From assembly GCA_001567305.1 (NCBI GenBank), contig JYPD01000011.1, positions 27,546 through 91,545 of the forward strand: DNA of 64,000 nucleotides, read 5' to 3'. The position numbers and the translations under genes were made by a program. This document shows positions 10,401 to 17,160 of the stretch, piece by piece. The DNA comes from a candidate division WS6 bacterium OLB21 (GTDB taxonomy: Bacteria > Patescibacteriota > Dojkabacteria > B142 > OLB20). The notes under the pieces are model-generated. The model was not told where the DNA came from. It ran no database searches and saw only the letters and a program-made list of their open reading frames with translations. How positions within the stretch are numbered: position 1 is the first letter of the stretch; every line of letters starts with the position of its first letter.

Positions 10401-11986
10401 ATCTAGTTAACTCGTTGCCTCCAGGATTATCACTGGTGGTTGAAGCCTTGCCGGGAGTTATTGTTGATCTAACCTCAGCTGGTTACGGAGGAGCATTTAC
10501 TGCAACTCTTAGAAACGGCAACAATCTTCCAATTGCTCAATTTGAAATGGGCTTAAGATCAGATGTAGATTGGTCAACAGTCACAGGAGATAGACTTGGA
10601 CTTAAAGCATTTGCTCACTTCCCTGGAGGATTTGCAAATACACCTGGAGCAAACGACACTTCGTTCAGCCTGCTTCTTCCAAGGCCGGCAAATGCTGATC
10701 AGGTAGTTATCTGCCCAGGTGCAGATGATCTTGAAGATATTGAAATCGGTTGTAGCGGTCAAGTCTTATACTCTCTCGCAGATCCTAATGTAACCTTAAC
10801 TACTTTCAATGGACAAGAGTTCTTCAAAGTAGCAGGACTTACAGGTACAGGTGGACTTCCAATCAACGATGCCTCTGCAGTTAGAGACACAATGACCAGA
10901 GAGCAAGTTGGAGTAGCAAGTGATCATAATCTAGAATTCGGAACAACATTTGGAATAGATTCCAGTGGAGACACGATAACACTAGATTTCGCCAATCAGT
11001 TTGATTTCACAGCGATTACAGTAGATGATCTTGACCTGATAGTAAATGGAGTAGATAAAGATCTATGTACCGGACCACTACCATGTTCTGCAGGAGCCGG
11101 AGTATGGGGTGTGTCGCTAGATGATGTAAACAATGTCTTGGTATTTACTGCACCAACAGATGCAACGACAGGAGAAGTTGCAATTAATGACTCGGTACAA
11201 GTCTTGATAGGACTTGCTGCCAGTCATCAGGCTAGTGGATCTAACCAAGTTGTGAATCCAACAATAGTTGGCTCTTACGAAGTCAGACTAGAAATCACAA
11301 ATGGTGCAACCGAGGTTGGCGAACTTGAAATTCCAATAATAGATGATGACACTGTAAACATTACAGGTTTTATAGATACCTTCATCTCATTTGACTTGGA
11401 TACAGCGCACATAGATAATGACTGCGATGCGTTCGGAGGAGCTAGTCCATGTAACAGCCATGCAGCAACCTCAGATGGAGCAGGTTATGTAGTTGATCTT
11501 GGAGAACTTAACCTCTCAACAGTTAATGTCAGTGGATCAAGTACACTGCACCAGGATGGTTTAACAGGTATAATCAATTATATCTGGCTAGATCTTTCAA
11601 CCAATGCTGTAGGAGGAGCAGTAGTAAGAGTATCTTCCTTAAATGATGCACTGCTTGGACCAAACGGATCGACAATTGATTCAGTCGGAGCAGGTGAGGT
11701 TCAGATAACAGCGGGCTCAGGACTATATGGTCTACAGAATCGATTCCTAGATAACAAGAGTGCAGTTAGCGGAACAGTAGTAATTGACGACGATTGTAAT
11801 GCTAACGGAGGAAACGACTTCTTCTGTAGTGTTGGAGGAGCTCTTGGTCGAACAGTGTTTACAACAAATAACACAATGATTGACCAGGCAAGAGTTCAGT
11901 TGAGAGTAGGAGCATCACCAGATGGACTATCTGCAAGTGGTACTTACTCAGACGAGTTAACATTTATCGCAACGGCTACCTTCTAG
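4481..11986 (+). CDS. Giant multi-domain surface protein (beta-propellers, repeated sandwich domains)
   Basis: A 2501-residue intact frame. A membrane or signal helix lies at residues ~20-44 (AVLYVAAFLVVISLVAVVG). Three copies of a ~190-residue beta-sandwich follow (about 127-320, 343-520, 795-990), with propeller-like strands between copies two and three (~532-780). Two further SBBP/delta-60-type propeller regions (~1000-1373 and ~1555-1977) are each followed by a related ~140-residue domain; compare LCPDVDALVEIEEGC with ICPGADDLEDIEIGC. The last ~370 residues match the whole mature product of the preceding gene and end identically (DELTFIATATF). It is probably a cell-surface stalk or adhesin; the ligand is unknown. 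An in-frame GTG at 4511 with GGGAGG four bases upstream may be the true start. No frame breaks over 7.5 kb. Confidence 0.85.
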   Translation: MYKTRLTGGKVQVSPPTVSKAVLYVAAFLVVISLVAVVGLLLSRSINAASPSLEKLMNYNVAGSMNDFGDALVDAGDNTYAAVSFSETEYRLEKRETDGTLVGADSVVTSEGEASVPFAFLTATGSNQGTASSGSFSVDALNGEKTLMIVAVAYRQNNDRVTSVTYNSASLTKACSTRNADYSIETYYLVNPASGSNTLAYTMNASTQDIYINASVYEGVNQADPIRTWACNNGYSTAPSVTVTSEEGDYVVASVSQYSGGNSHTNTTSGSVTQISNALGGPNVLVSQLRVPGAATSTTATWTSSANWPWAASAIAIKTDEGIGGGPEALQVELSNTTTDSDTYTSGIYNHQHTVSGFNRLMLVQVSYREYSGSPTNVDYIETTYTDGNFNTDYRNLTNLCSDRSGLYVNELWYIADPLVGDNEISVNLVDSVEDLAIIVTTYTSVNTLDPFSDYECDSYTTGNPESTIVGVENGYAYGGVATSANNTVDFGSGMVAITSSSTSELQSHAHSKLSLPSVTFDWDIQGNSSAEDLYLTSTYGDSITRHDITNGDYLDSTSLTATNFDSINSGHGFAIDPTNNTIYGVFNTDSGSNMLSTVDLANGEINQIGDLGEDFRNITFDSNGQLYGITNEYTSYPEELYAIDKSNANISFLMSLSLSSSQRSVIAYNPNDDRIYRFAGDNLDPELDRIDASVPEVASSSTPYTYDYFDTFETATYWGGASDFLVISTGYLFYSDNIGFMSYVGSIANSQGMVVYSDSTVYSVSATATIKPVESGSINVHTSGVDSDDYGPVTSIGSFSVSPSGQQRMLLILASYDTNDPSVEYVDNAYYQDEDSYINYPATNICKSDFNNYGFELWYVNDYPTNNIGGTVYAEFTGSGVDSAILSYIGLDNVDLSDPIGNFDCDGFFGNLPGATLTGSSEELVVAGITSAYDNGYNSFTPHSATYNHNTQNSGNIIGAYATVEGDPDYYWEMYDDYDLAFGAVAIKNIAANSIPAETLTGAYRIKDGKGEFKVDSQGNFIIAANNSNNPTNQDFIVTKHDSDAQHVWTYIHDWTTPPAVNSIADIEIDASDNIVLAANMDYGSVQSGEIIVLDTDGVEVDWYDFYFGPFLGSKLYSTYLDGTNLYACGSERVDNSSRYNDIYVVKYDVNGDKLWQYWFNTTPYDVEEGCRSMVLDGNDLYIVGLSASGTSSADELNRTIIRLNATTGDEVYAQTFGTEIDISSLTQDEIDRIITKDSMLKVGSELFAVIFNPATERSAISRITASTGSVAQTVDYYEFNEYIQNPFITDIVTYENHDGDTYFAVSGYNYSGGERGFIGLADASDLSYFPATEKLVGNSNPNVRVTSLLVNDNTLYASGYDSDDAQGANAYLGRFGWSVLNVTSSNEVFSKNSGLNLNDHMYMGGNEFTAEVRNGSSQVIAEVPFEFAEDDIASITIAGETDAPTYKAWYDGYSPASGSTWSLNIPRDVAHNSIRLCPDVDALVEIEEGCTGEIILPDDDPSVTNNTTHWLVSGLDEGTAYGAESFTGSVEVDITEIPFYNYNAGGADTAPVVESLNGHVITAAGTDSGSINLSKVRIFDNLTIWEESFSHPGGLLTFDIVDIDLDAAGNIYVGAKMYDNSEANYNYFLSKFDGEGRILWHKDYDGGSTVHDSFDFLQALVVDAAGNSYISGIMEVPFPTSPFWTQVSGTIKVNTNGVEQWRHIELDHGHSYTNDLTLDDSGNLYVCGGLENFDAYRRDFYVSKFNSSTGERMWVYRRQTENPGTPAVENCDAVVYGSTNNIILASGTTKAALNNGSIDRWVAGINATTGVIIWGKQETYNDVPSFAPIYTRAAVYDSVNNAFVIAGRTRFQTADSGDAFLNSYNAANGDVIFAKTVDQLTSADQFNDLVWYQDFLGDVHYVAVGTYFDSTTWRAMVRSYTATGSLEFEKLYDAGYFTAASSVAVDSRGIIYTGFLENDGTGDDVRVNKYAYLVNSLPPGLSLVVEALPGVIVDLTSAGYGGAFTATLRNGNNLPIAQFEMGLRSDVDWSTVTGDRLGLKAFAHFPGGFANTPGANDTSFSLLLPRPANADQVVICPGADDLEDIEIGCSGQVLYSLADPNVTLTTFNGQEFFKVAGLTGTGGLPINDASAVRDTMTREQVGVASDHNLEFGTTFGIDSSGDTITLDFANQFDFTAITVDDLDLIVNGVDKDLCTGPLPCSAGAGVWGVSLDDVNNVLVFTAPTDATTGEVAINDSVQVLIGLAASHQASGSNQVVNPTIVGSYEVRLEITNGATEVGELEIPIIDDDTVNITGFIDTFISFDLDTAHIDNDCDAFGGASPCNSHAATSDGAGYVVDLGELNLSTVNVSGSSTLHQDGLTGIINYIWLDLSTNAVGGAVVRVSSLNDALLGPNGSTIDSVGAGEVQITAGSGLYGLQNRFLDNKSAVSGTVVIDDDCNANGGNDFFCSVGGALGRTVFTTNNTMIDQARVQLRVGASPDGLSASGTYSDELTFIATATF
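4861..7450 (+). repeat. Three diverged copies of a ~190-residue domain
   Basis: Copies at about 4861-5440, 5508-6040 and 6860-7450. Shared landmarks in order: an opening strand with a hydrophobic LMIVAVAYR / LMLVQVSYR / LLILASYD core, a Cys after ~40 residues (ACS, LCS, ICK), an aromatic ETYYLVN / ELWYIAD / ELWYVND strand, then DPIRTWAC / DPFSDYEC / DPIGNFDC. Identity is at protein level, so the duplications are old. Confidence 0.7.
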
Positions 11987-11992
11987 GTAGCC
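11974..11992. terminator. Hairpin spanning two convergent stop codons
   Basis: GGCTACC and GGTAGCC form a perfect 7-bp stem around TTCTA, so the overlapping stop codons of the giant surface gene and the rRNA/tRNA methyltransferase gene lie in or beside the loop. It could end transcription in both directions although it lacks a T-tract. Confidence 0.5.
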
Positions 11993-13254
11993 TTGCGTTC
12001 TAGTAGAACCAAGGACTCGCAGTGTGGTGTGCGAGGAAAGAAGTTAAAAAGTTGCGCGTGAGTTGCAGTGTAAAAGTCTAATAAAACTGCCAACTCACGC
12101 GCTTGTGTCTGAGGGTTACAAGACAAATACGATATCTTTCTTGGTTTTTCAGAGTAGATTCTTTCTAGTAAATCTTTATGAATTCCGGCTCTTGGTGGAT
12201 CTAGAATAAGATGTACATCTTGGTTTATGTAATCGAGCATCTTTTCTGAACTGTTACAAATAGCTTTAAAATTCTTCTTTTTATTACTGCGAATATTGAT
12301 TTTTGCGTATTTAATTGATTCTGGATTTGAATCAACAAGTAAGCAGCTTTGAAGTCTTTTGTTTAAAGGAATAGAGATCGATCCAACTCCTGAAAAGTAA
12401 TCTAGAAGCTGGCTGTTTTCGTCGATGTGATCTTTAATTAAGGCAAGAGCTTTCTGAAATGCTTGAACATTTACCTGAAAGAAACTGTTAATTCCATATT
12501 TTAGTTCTGTCTCATTTATAATCTCCGAAATTTCAGAAGATCCAATCTGTGAAATAATCTCTGTTGGAATCGATGCTGGGCTCAATGGGTCTGAGTAGAA
12601 TATTGTTAATCCTCTAATAGAACTAGGTAGCTCTACCGATTTAAAATCTATCTTCTTGGTGACGAATATTGCAACTATTGCTTCTTGTTGTTCGTTAGTT
12701 CTTACAATAATGCTTTTATAGATTCTACCGTTAAAATCTTGCCTGTTGATATATTCAAGTGCAAATTGTGCTGCTTTGTTTAGCCAGTCATGTGCCAGAC
12801 TGCTTTTCCTAACTGTAATCTTCCCTCTTGCTGCTCGTTTGTAAAATGCTAATTCAAATGAATTATTCTCTTCGTAAACACTAAATTCCATTTTGTTTCT
12901 GTACTCATATAGTTTCTTGCTTTGATACATTTCTTCAAAAGAGATTCCTAGACCGTTAAAATTGTTCTGAGATAACTCTTGTTTGTAATACTTTTCAGCT
13001 TCGGCAGACATAATCTGCCAAGGACTAGTACTTAAATAAGCTCTGTCTCGTGGAGCTACTCGTTTGCTGCTGGCTTCAATTACTTGTAAAGGTATTGCTT
13101 GTAGGATTTTTCTTCTTTTTTTTTGCACTTCTACAAGCACTTTTTCATCAGGGATTACTCCAAAGGTTTCAATGCGTTTATTGCCTAAGGTTGCGAGTCC
13201 GCTTCCTTTTTCTGTAAGCTTTTCGATTGTAACTTCAAGCGTACGGTTATTCAT
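11983..13254 (-). CDS. RNA (uracil-5-)-methyltransferase, TrmA/RlmD family
   Basis: It transfers a methyl group from S-adenosylmethionine to C5 of a uridine in rRNA or tRNA. The order is an N-terminal TRAM-like beta-barrel (residues ~1-55, IEKLTEKGSGLA), a central RNA-binding part, and a Rossmann methyltransferase domain with LLDYFSGVGSISI (SAM site), LILDPPRAGI and SYLSCNPQT, whose Cys is the catalytic nucleophile. The C-terminal FPRTPHCESLVLL is family-typical. The iron-sulfur cysteines of E. coli RlmD are absent (region PRDRAYLSTSPWQ), as in several shorter relatives. ATG 13254 is chosen; a GTG at 13284 would abut the divergent gene. Its stop overlaps the surface gene by 4 bases. The exact substrate is not determined. 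Confidence 0.88.
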   Translation of the reverse strand: MNNRTLEVTIEKLTEKGSGLATLGNKRIETFGVIPDEKVLVEVQKKRRKILQAIPLQVIEASSKRVAPRDRAYLSTSPWQIMSAEAEKYYKQELSQNNFNGLGISFEEMYQSKKLYEYRNKMEFSVYEENNSFELAFYKRAARGKITVRKSSLAHDWLNKAAQFALEYINRQDFNGRIYKSIIVRTNEQQEAIVAIFVTKKIDFKSVELPSSIRGLTIFYSDPLSPASIPTEIISQIGSSEISEIINETELKYGINSFFQVNVQAFQKALALIKDHIDENSQLLDYFSGVGSISIPLNKRLQSCLLVDSNPESIKYAKINIRSNKKKNFKAICNSSEKMLDYINQDVHLILDPPRAGIHKDLLERIYSEKPRKISYLSCNPQTQARELAVLLDFYTATHAQLFNFFPRTPHCESLVLLERKAT

Positions 13255-13284
13255 GCTAATATTTTGCTCTGTTAATCTTAACAC

Positions 13285-13614
13285 ATGTCAACTGCATCTG
13301 ATGCTGTCTTCAGAAGCCTCCGGTTAGTCCCTAAGGGTAGGGTTGTTACTTATGGACAACTAGCTAGTGCTTCGGGAATTAAATCGGCAAGGGCTGTTGG
13401 CAGAATACTACATAATAATCCCAATATAGAAACCAATCCCTGTCATCGTGTCGTATTTGCAGACGGCTCTCTATCTGAGAGTTTTGCCTTTGGCGGTTTT
13501 GAAGCACAATACGAGTTGCTGAGATCAGAAGGGGTGTTTTTTTCTAAAAATAAGGTAGATTTAAAAATTAGTGGTTATCATTTTCGTGAAGTAGACGGAA
13601 GCCCCTTGTCTTGA
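13285..13614 (+). CDS. Alkylguanine-DNA alkyltransferase-like (MGMT/Ogt DNA-binding domain)
   Basis: A 109-residue protein made only of the DNA-binding and active-site domain of O6-alkylguanine repair proteins. The helix-turn-helix region VPKGRVVTYGQLASASG and the motif NPCHRVV with the alkyl-accepting Cys are both present, so unlike Cys-less ATL proteins it could be a true suicidal methyltransferase. Residues usually supplied by the N-terminal domain are missing. It is divergent from the RNA methyltransferase with ~30 bases between starts. The last 47 bases overlap the convergent winged-helix gene. Confidence 0.85.
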   Translation: MSTASDAVFRSLRLVPKGRVVTYGQLASASGIKSARAVGRILHNNPNIETNPCHRVVFADGSLSESFAFGGFEAQYELLRSEGVFFSKNKVDLKISGYHFREVDGSPLS

Positions 13615-13813
13615 TGGTTTCTAGTTTGCTACCGGGTTTTAAATTTTGCATCTTCTTTCTAAGTCGAGAGACTAATCTGTCTATTGTCCAATCCGATACA
13701 CCAAAATGCTCATATTCAGGCCAGACAAATCTTATCAACTCTTCTCTAGTGCAAACTTGCTGGGACTTTCGTTCAAGGTATGTGTACAGTAAATTCTCTT
13801 TTTTCGTAAACAT
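13568..13813 (-). CDS. Winged-helix DNA-binding domain, probably C-terminus of the upstream ATPase
   Basis: An 81-residue OmpR/PhoB-type winged helix: LLYTYLERKSQQVCTREELI, then VSDWTIDRLVSRLRKKM (recognition helix) and a wing ending IKTRGFRLL. It starts 8 bases after the stop of the ATPase frame. Removing one T from the T8 run at 13847-13854 reads straight through (…YVKKLFLHSKPTNQQ…) into this domain. ATPase-winged-helix fusions of this type occur in Patescibacteria, so I infer that this is one protein split by a sequence error. If separate, it is a very small regulator. Confidence 0.7.
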   Translation of the reverse strand: MFTKKENLLYTYLERKSQQVCTREELIRFVWPEYEHFGVSDWTIDRLVSRLRKKMQNLKPGSKLETIKTRGFRLLHENDNH

Positions 13814-13820
13814 TTGTTGA

Positions 13821-14848
13821 TTAGTTGGTTTGGAGTGTAAAAATAATTTTTTTTACATAGCCTTCAAAAAGTCTGGAAAATATTTTGTTGTGATTATCCA
13901 ATATCCCCGTATCCCATAAATAAGTTGCTGTAGAGAATTCATTTTCTGAAACTTGCTGATTCTTTATTAACTTTTTAATCACTTCTTTCTCGTTCGTATT
14001 TAAGTGCATTAATAGTTCTTCCGATTGCAATTGAATTCTTTCGTCTTTGAGAATCATCTGAAAATCTCGGGATCTTTTTTCGCTACAATAAATATGCAGA
14101 AGTTGCAAATATGTGGAGTGCCCCGAACAAAGTTCGGTAATCATCTTTTCATCAGACTTTGAAAGTCTTGTGGTAATCTTGTTTTGGAGGGCATTAAGCT
14201 GTATTTGTGTACTAACTGCATCTGCCGGCTTGATATAATGAACCTTCAAGAAAGGTAAGAAGTCTGTTGCTGTGTATGTTTCTGGTGATAGAAGTGAAAG
14301 TCTTCGGTGTCCGGTTAATACAAAGTTTAATCTGCCTTGAGTGGCATCGATCAGTGCAGCAAGGTTGTTTTGGAAACTTAAATTGAACAGAGCAGAGATA
14401 CGATCGAAGCGAATATAGATTAATGTTAAATAAATTCCTGTTTCAGTAATTTTTCTTAATAGAGTTCTAACAGACTCGTAGGTCATGAACGACTCGTCGA
14501 TTTGTATCGTTGAGGTAAACAAATTTTGTGCATATTCTTTTAGGCTCTTGTCTTCATGGTCTTCTAGACGATCTAGAATTCGTTTTAGAGTTAATCGCCA
14601 GAAGGCAAGCAATTCAAGCTCTACCAAATCATTAAGATCGATGCCAACAATTATTCTTGTGTTTTTTAAGTCTTGTTTGGATAGATTTTTTTTTCGAGGA
14701 GAAATTTTAAAAGTGAGGCAATGCCAACCCTCTTCATACCAACAAGCTCAAATGATTCGTTGTTTGTGATCAAATCAGCAATAATCGATATGTCTCTTTC
14801 TCTGTAAAAATCCGGAAAGTCACTTTCGTGTTGATATTTCTTTGCCAT
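13821..14848 (-). CDS. STAND/AAA-like ATPase with altered P-loop (frameshifted)
   Basis: Start ATG 14848 (MAKKYQHES). The N-terminal part has a STAND-type leader (FYRERDISIIADLI) and a Walker-A-like loop, VGMKRVGIASLL, in which the invariant Lys is replaced by Ile. The frame breaks in T9 at 14686-14694; a one-base correction continues as NLSKQDLKNTRIIVGIDLNDL into the 268-residue remainder. That remainder contains a Walker-B-like LTLIYIRFDRI and LNFVLTGHRRLSLL. Together with the following winged helix it looks like a one-component regulator that senses through an NTPase-like domain. Loss of the P-loop Lys suggests it may bind but not hydrolyse nucleotide, unless the Ile is itself an error. 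Confidence 0.6.
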
Positions 14849-14979
14849 ATCGAAAGATTTTACACTATCGAGATGCAAGTTGAGTACTATGTCAGGATTA
14901 TGTCAGATTTTTGTTATCAATAAGTCAAGCGGATTAGTCTATCGCTGTTTATATTGATGTGGTTTATTAATGCTTGTTT

Positions 14980-15600
14980 ATGGAAGTAGGAAATTCATTT
15001 TTAGCTATTGTTGGTCCTGCCGGTGTAGGAAAAAGCACATCTTTCAATGCAATCTTGGATCATTTTGAGTCAAGGATTCGTGTTGTTCCAAAAGTTACAA
15101 CAAGACCACCCAGAGAGAATGAAAAAGATACGAAGGCAGGTTTATCTCTAACAGAGTTCCAAGCAGGGGTTGAATCTGGAGAAATAATACTGGCGCACCA
15201 ACCATTCGGACCCGATGGTCACTGGTATGGTTATAGCCTTAATGAATTATCTGGACAGTCTGGGCAGTTGAATATAATTGAACCTAATGTTGAACATCAG
15301 TTACCAGAATTCAAGAAAATATTTGGTGCTTCTGCATTTGTATTAGCCCTTCGCGCAGATAGAGAATACCTACGACATAATCTTTCGGAGCGAAATAGCG
15401 AAAGTCCAGAAAAAATTGAAGAAAGGTTAAGTGCAGCTTGCAGTATTAACGATTTTATTGATAAATATTCTAACTCAGGATTAATAGATCAAGTTATTGA
15501 ACTCAACTGGCACAATAGACCTAGAATGTTAGAAATTGTGTTAGGTTTGACTGCTAGGGTGCTGAACAAAATGTCTGTCCTTCAGGGCAGATTTTGCTAG
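14980..15600 (+). CDS. Guanylate-kinase-like P-loop protein
   Basis: Start ATG 14980 (a TTG lies 6 bases upstream). P-loop IVGPAGVGKST at residues ~9-19, then a guanylate-kinase GMP-site pattern, TTRPPRENE, and later YGYSLNEL where the family has its YG motif. This suggests GMP to GDP phosphorylation or a closely related nucleotide kinase. The lid and C-terminal helices are divergent, so a changed substrate is possible. The last 60 bases overlap the convergent Nudix gene, an unusually long tail-to-tail overlap; one of the two C-termini may be mis-framed. Confidence 0.65.
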   Translation: MEVGNSFLAIVGPAGVGKSTSFNAILDHFESRIRVVPKVTTRPPRENEKDTKAGLSLTEFQAGVESGEIILAHQPFGPDGHWYGYSLNELSGQSGQLNIIEPNVEHQLPEFKKIFGASAFVLALRADREYLRHNLSERNSESPEKIEERLSAACSINDFIDKYSNSGLIDQVIELNWHNRPRMLEIVLGLTARVLNKMSVLQGRFC

Positions 15601-16107
15601 ATACTGCAGTACAACAGGTAGTTGATTCCAGACCCATTGTGTGCAGAGTAATTGCCTGTAGTGGATTCCGTTAATGATCTCTTTTAAATCGTACCAGCGG
15701 ACTTCTTCGACCTCTTCTTCTTGAAGGTAAAAGTCCTGATCTGGGTTATCTATGTAGATAAGGTACAGGTAAATGTATTCGGACTGACTTTCTTGTCTGA
15801 CTATATAGGTGTCGATTAAGTAGGCTTCGTAACTGACAATATAAAGTTCTTCGCGAAGTTCTCGTTCTAGGCCGTCTTTTGGATTGTCACCTTTGACTAG
15901 GTGTCCGCCAACAGAAATGTCCCACAAACCGGCACCAAGTTTTTTTGTTTTCGCTCTCTTTTGAAGAAGAACCTGACCTTTGTGGTTGAAAATCCAAGCA
16001 TGGACTACGGGATGCAATAAATTTGGATTTTGGTGAGCTTCTTCTCTGGTTGCTTCAGAGATAATCAGCCCGTCTTCGTCAACAATATCAAATATTTCGT
16101 CTTGCAT
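15541..16107 (-). CDS. Nudix hydrolase, isopentenyl-diphosphate-isomerase-like subgroup
   Basis: A 188-residue protein opening with DIVDEDGLIISEATREEAHQ, typical of the YfcD/IDI-like Nudix group, then HAWIFNHKGQVLLQKRA. The Nudix box is GGHLVKGDN…ERELREEL, with Asp in place of the first Glu of the box but the REUxEE core intact. It would hydrolyse a nucleoside diphosphate derivative or act on a diphosphate-containing metabolite. The reaction cannot be set from sequence. The extreme C-terminus overlaps the neighbouring gene. Confidence 0.85.
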   Translation of the reverse strand: MQDEIFDIVDEDGLIISEATREEAHQNPNLLHPVVHAWIFNHKGQVLLQKRAKTKKLGAGLWDISVGGHLVKGDNPKDGLERELREELYIVSYEAYLIDTYIVRQESQSEYIYLYLIYIDNPDQDFYLQEEEVEEVRWYDLKEIINGIHYRQLLCTQWVWNQLPVVLQYLAKSALKDRHFVQHPSSQT

Positions 16108-16233
16108 ATTAGTATTTCTAACTAGCAGTTATGATAGCAGATAATTCTTAACTTTTTCTTAACTGGGTATGTCTTCTTGACTAAAAAAGTCCAAATAACT
16201 TATGCTGAATTTATCTACCCAATTATTGAATTT

Positions 16234-17160
16234 ATGAATAAAATCCCTGGATTTGTATTAATAATGTTTGCTGCATCATTGTGGGCGCTTGATGCCCTTC
16301 TAAGAACACATCTGACTTTTGCGATTCCTTCGATTTGGATTGTCTTTTTTGAGCATCTGGCAGGAGTTCTTCTTTTCCTGCCTGTTTTATATAACAGTCG
16401 ATCAGTCTTTAATAAACTGAAAAAGAGAGATTGGATGATACTGCTTCTGATGACAATTGTGAGTAGTGTCTTGGGCACCCTCTTGTTTACCGAAGCTTTA
16501 AATAAAAGCTTTGCTGTTGGCGATTTTGCTTCTCCTGTATTGTTGCAGAAACTGCAACCCATGTTTGTAATTATGCTGTCTACGATCTTTTTAAAAGAAG
16601 TATTATCATATAGATTTCTTCTTCTGGCTGTTGTGGCCTTAATCGGCAGCTATATGATCAGTTTCGGCACAGATAGTGTCTTTCTTGATTTCAGCTCAAA
16701 GCTAGAGGTGTCCCTATTGGCAGTCGGAGCAGCAGTTGCCTGGGGAGCCGGAACGGTAATGAGTAAACATCTGCTTACAAAGGTTGATGCTGCACCTGCT
16801 ACTGCTTTACGAATGCTTCTCGCTGTTCCTATTAGTTTTGCTGTTGCGTTGCTTATTGGTCAGGATTTGCAATTATCCGCAATCGGAAGCGCAGAGATCC
16901 TCAGAATTATATTGATAGCTTTATCAACTGGGGCAGTCGCAATTCTTATCTATTACAAAGGTTTGATCAAAACCAAAGCCTCTGTATCTGCTTTTGCAGA
17001 ACTGGCGTTCCCAGTTGCCTCAATTTTTATAGCCATATCAGTTCTAAATCCTTACGGACAACCGCAAACTTTGACACTTGCAAATTCATTTGGAGTTATT
17101 ATTCTCCTGATTTCAATTCTCTTAATAAGCACAGAAAATGAATCTAAAAAGAGCATTTAG
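16234..17160 (+). CDS. EamA/DMT-family transporter
   Basis: About ten hydrophobic helices arranged as two repeats of five, the pattern of drug/metabolite transporters. The first repeat begins GFVLIMFAASLWALDALL; the end of the second holds ALSTGAVAILIYYKGLIKTKAS. Transport direction and substrate are unknown. ATG 16234 is chosen because the first helix begins directly after it; an in-frame TTG at 16177 would add 19 residues. The 3' end overlaps the next gene by 23 bases, so the two are co-translated. Confidence 0.85.
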   Translation: MNKIPGFVLIMFAASLWALDALLRTHLTFAIPSIWIVFFEHLAGVLLFLPVLYNSRSVFNKLKKRDWMILLLMTIVSSVLGTLLFTEALNKSFAVGDFASPVLLQKLQPMFVIMLSTIFLKEVLSYRFLLLAVVALIGSYMISFGTDSVFLDFSSKLEVSLLAVGAAVAWGAGTVMSKHLLTKVDAAPATALRMLLAVPISFAVALLIGQDLQLSAIGSAEILRIILIALSTGAVAILIYYKGLIKTKASVSAFAELAFPVASIFIAISVLNPYGQPQTLTLANSFGVIILLISILLISTENESKKSI

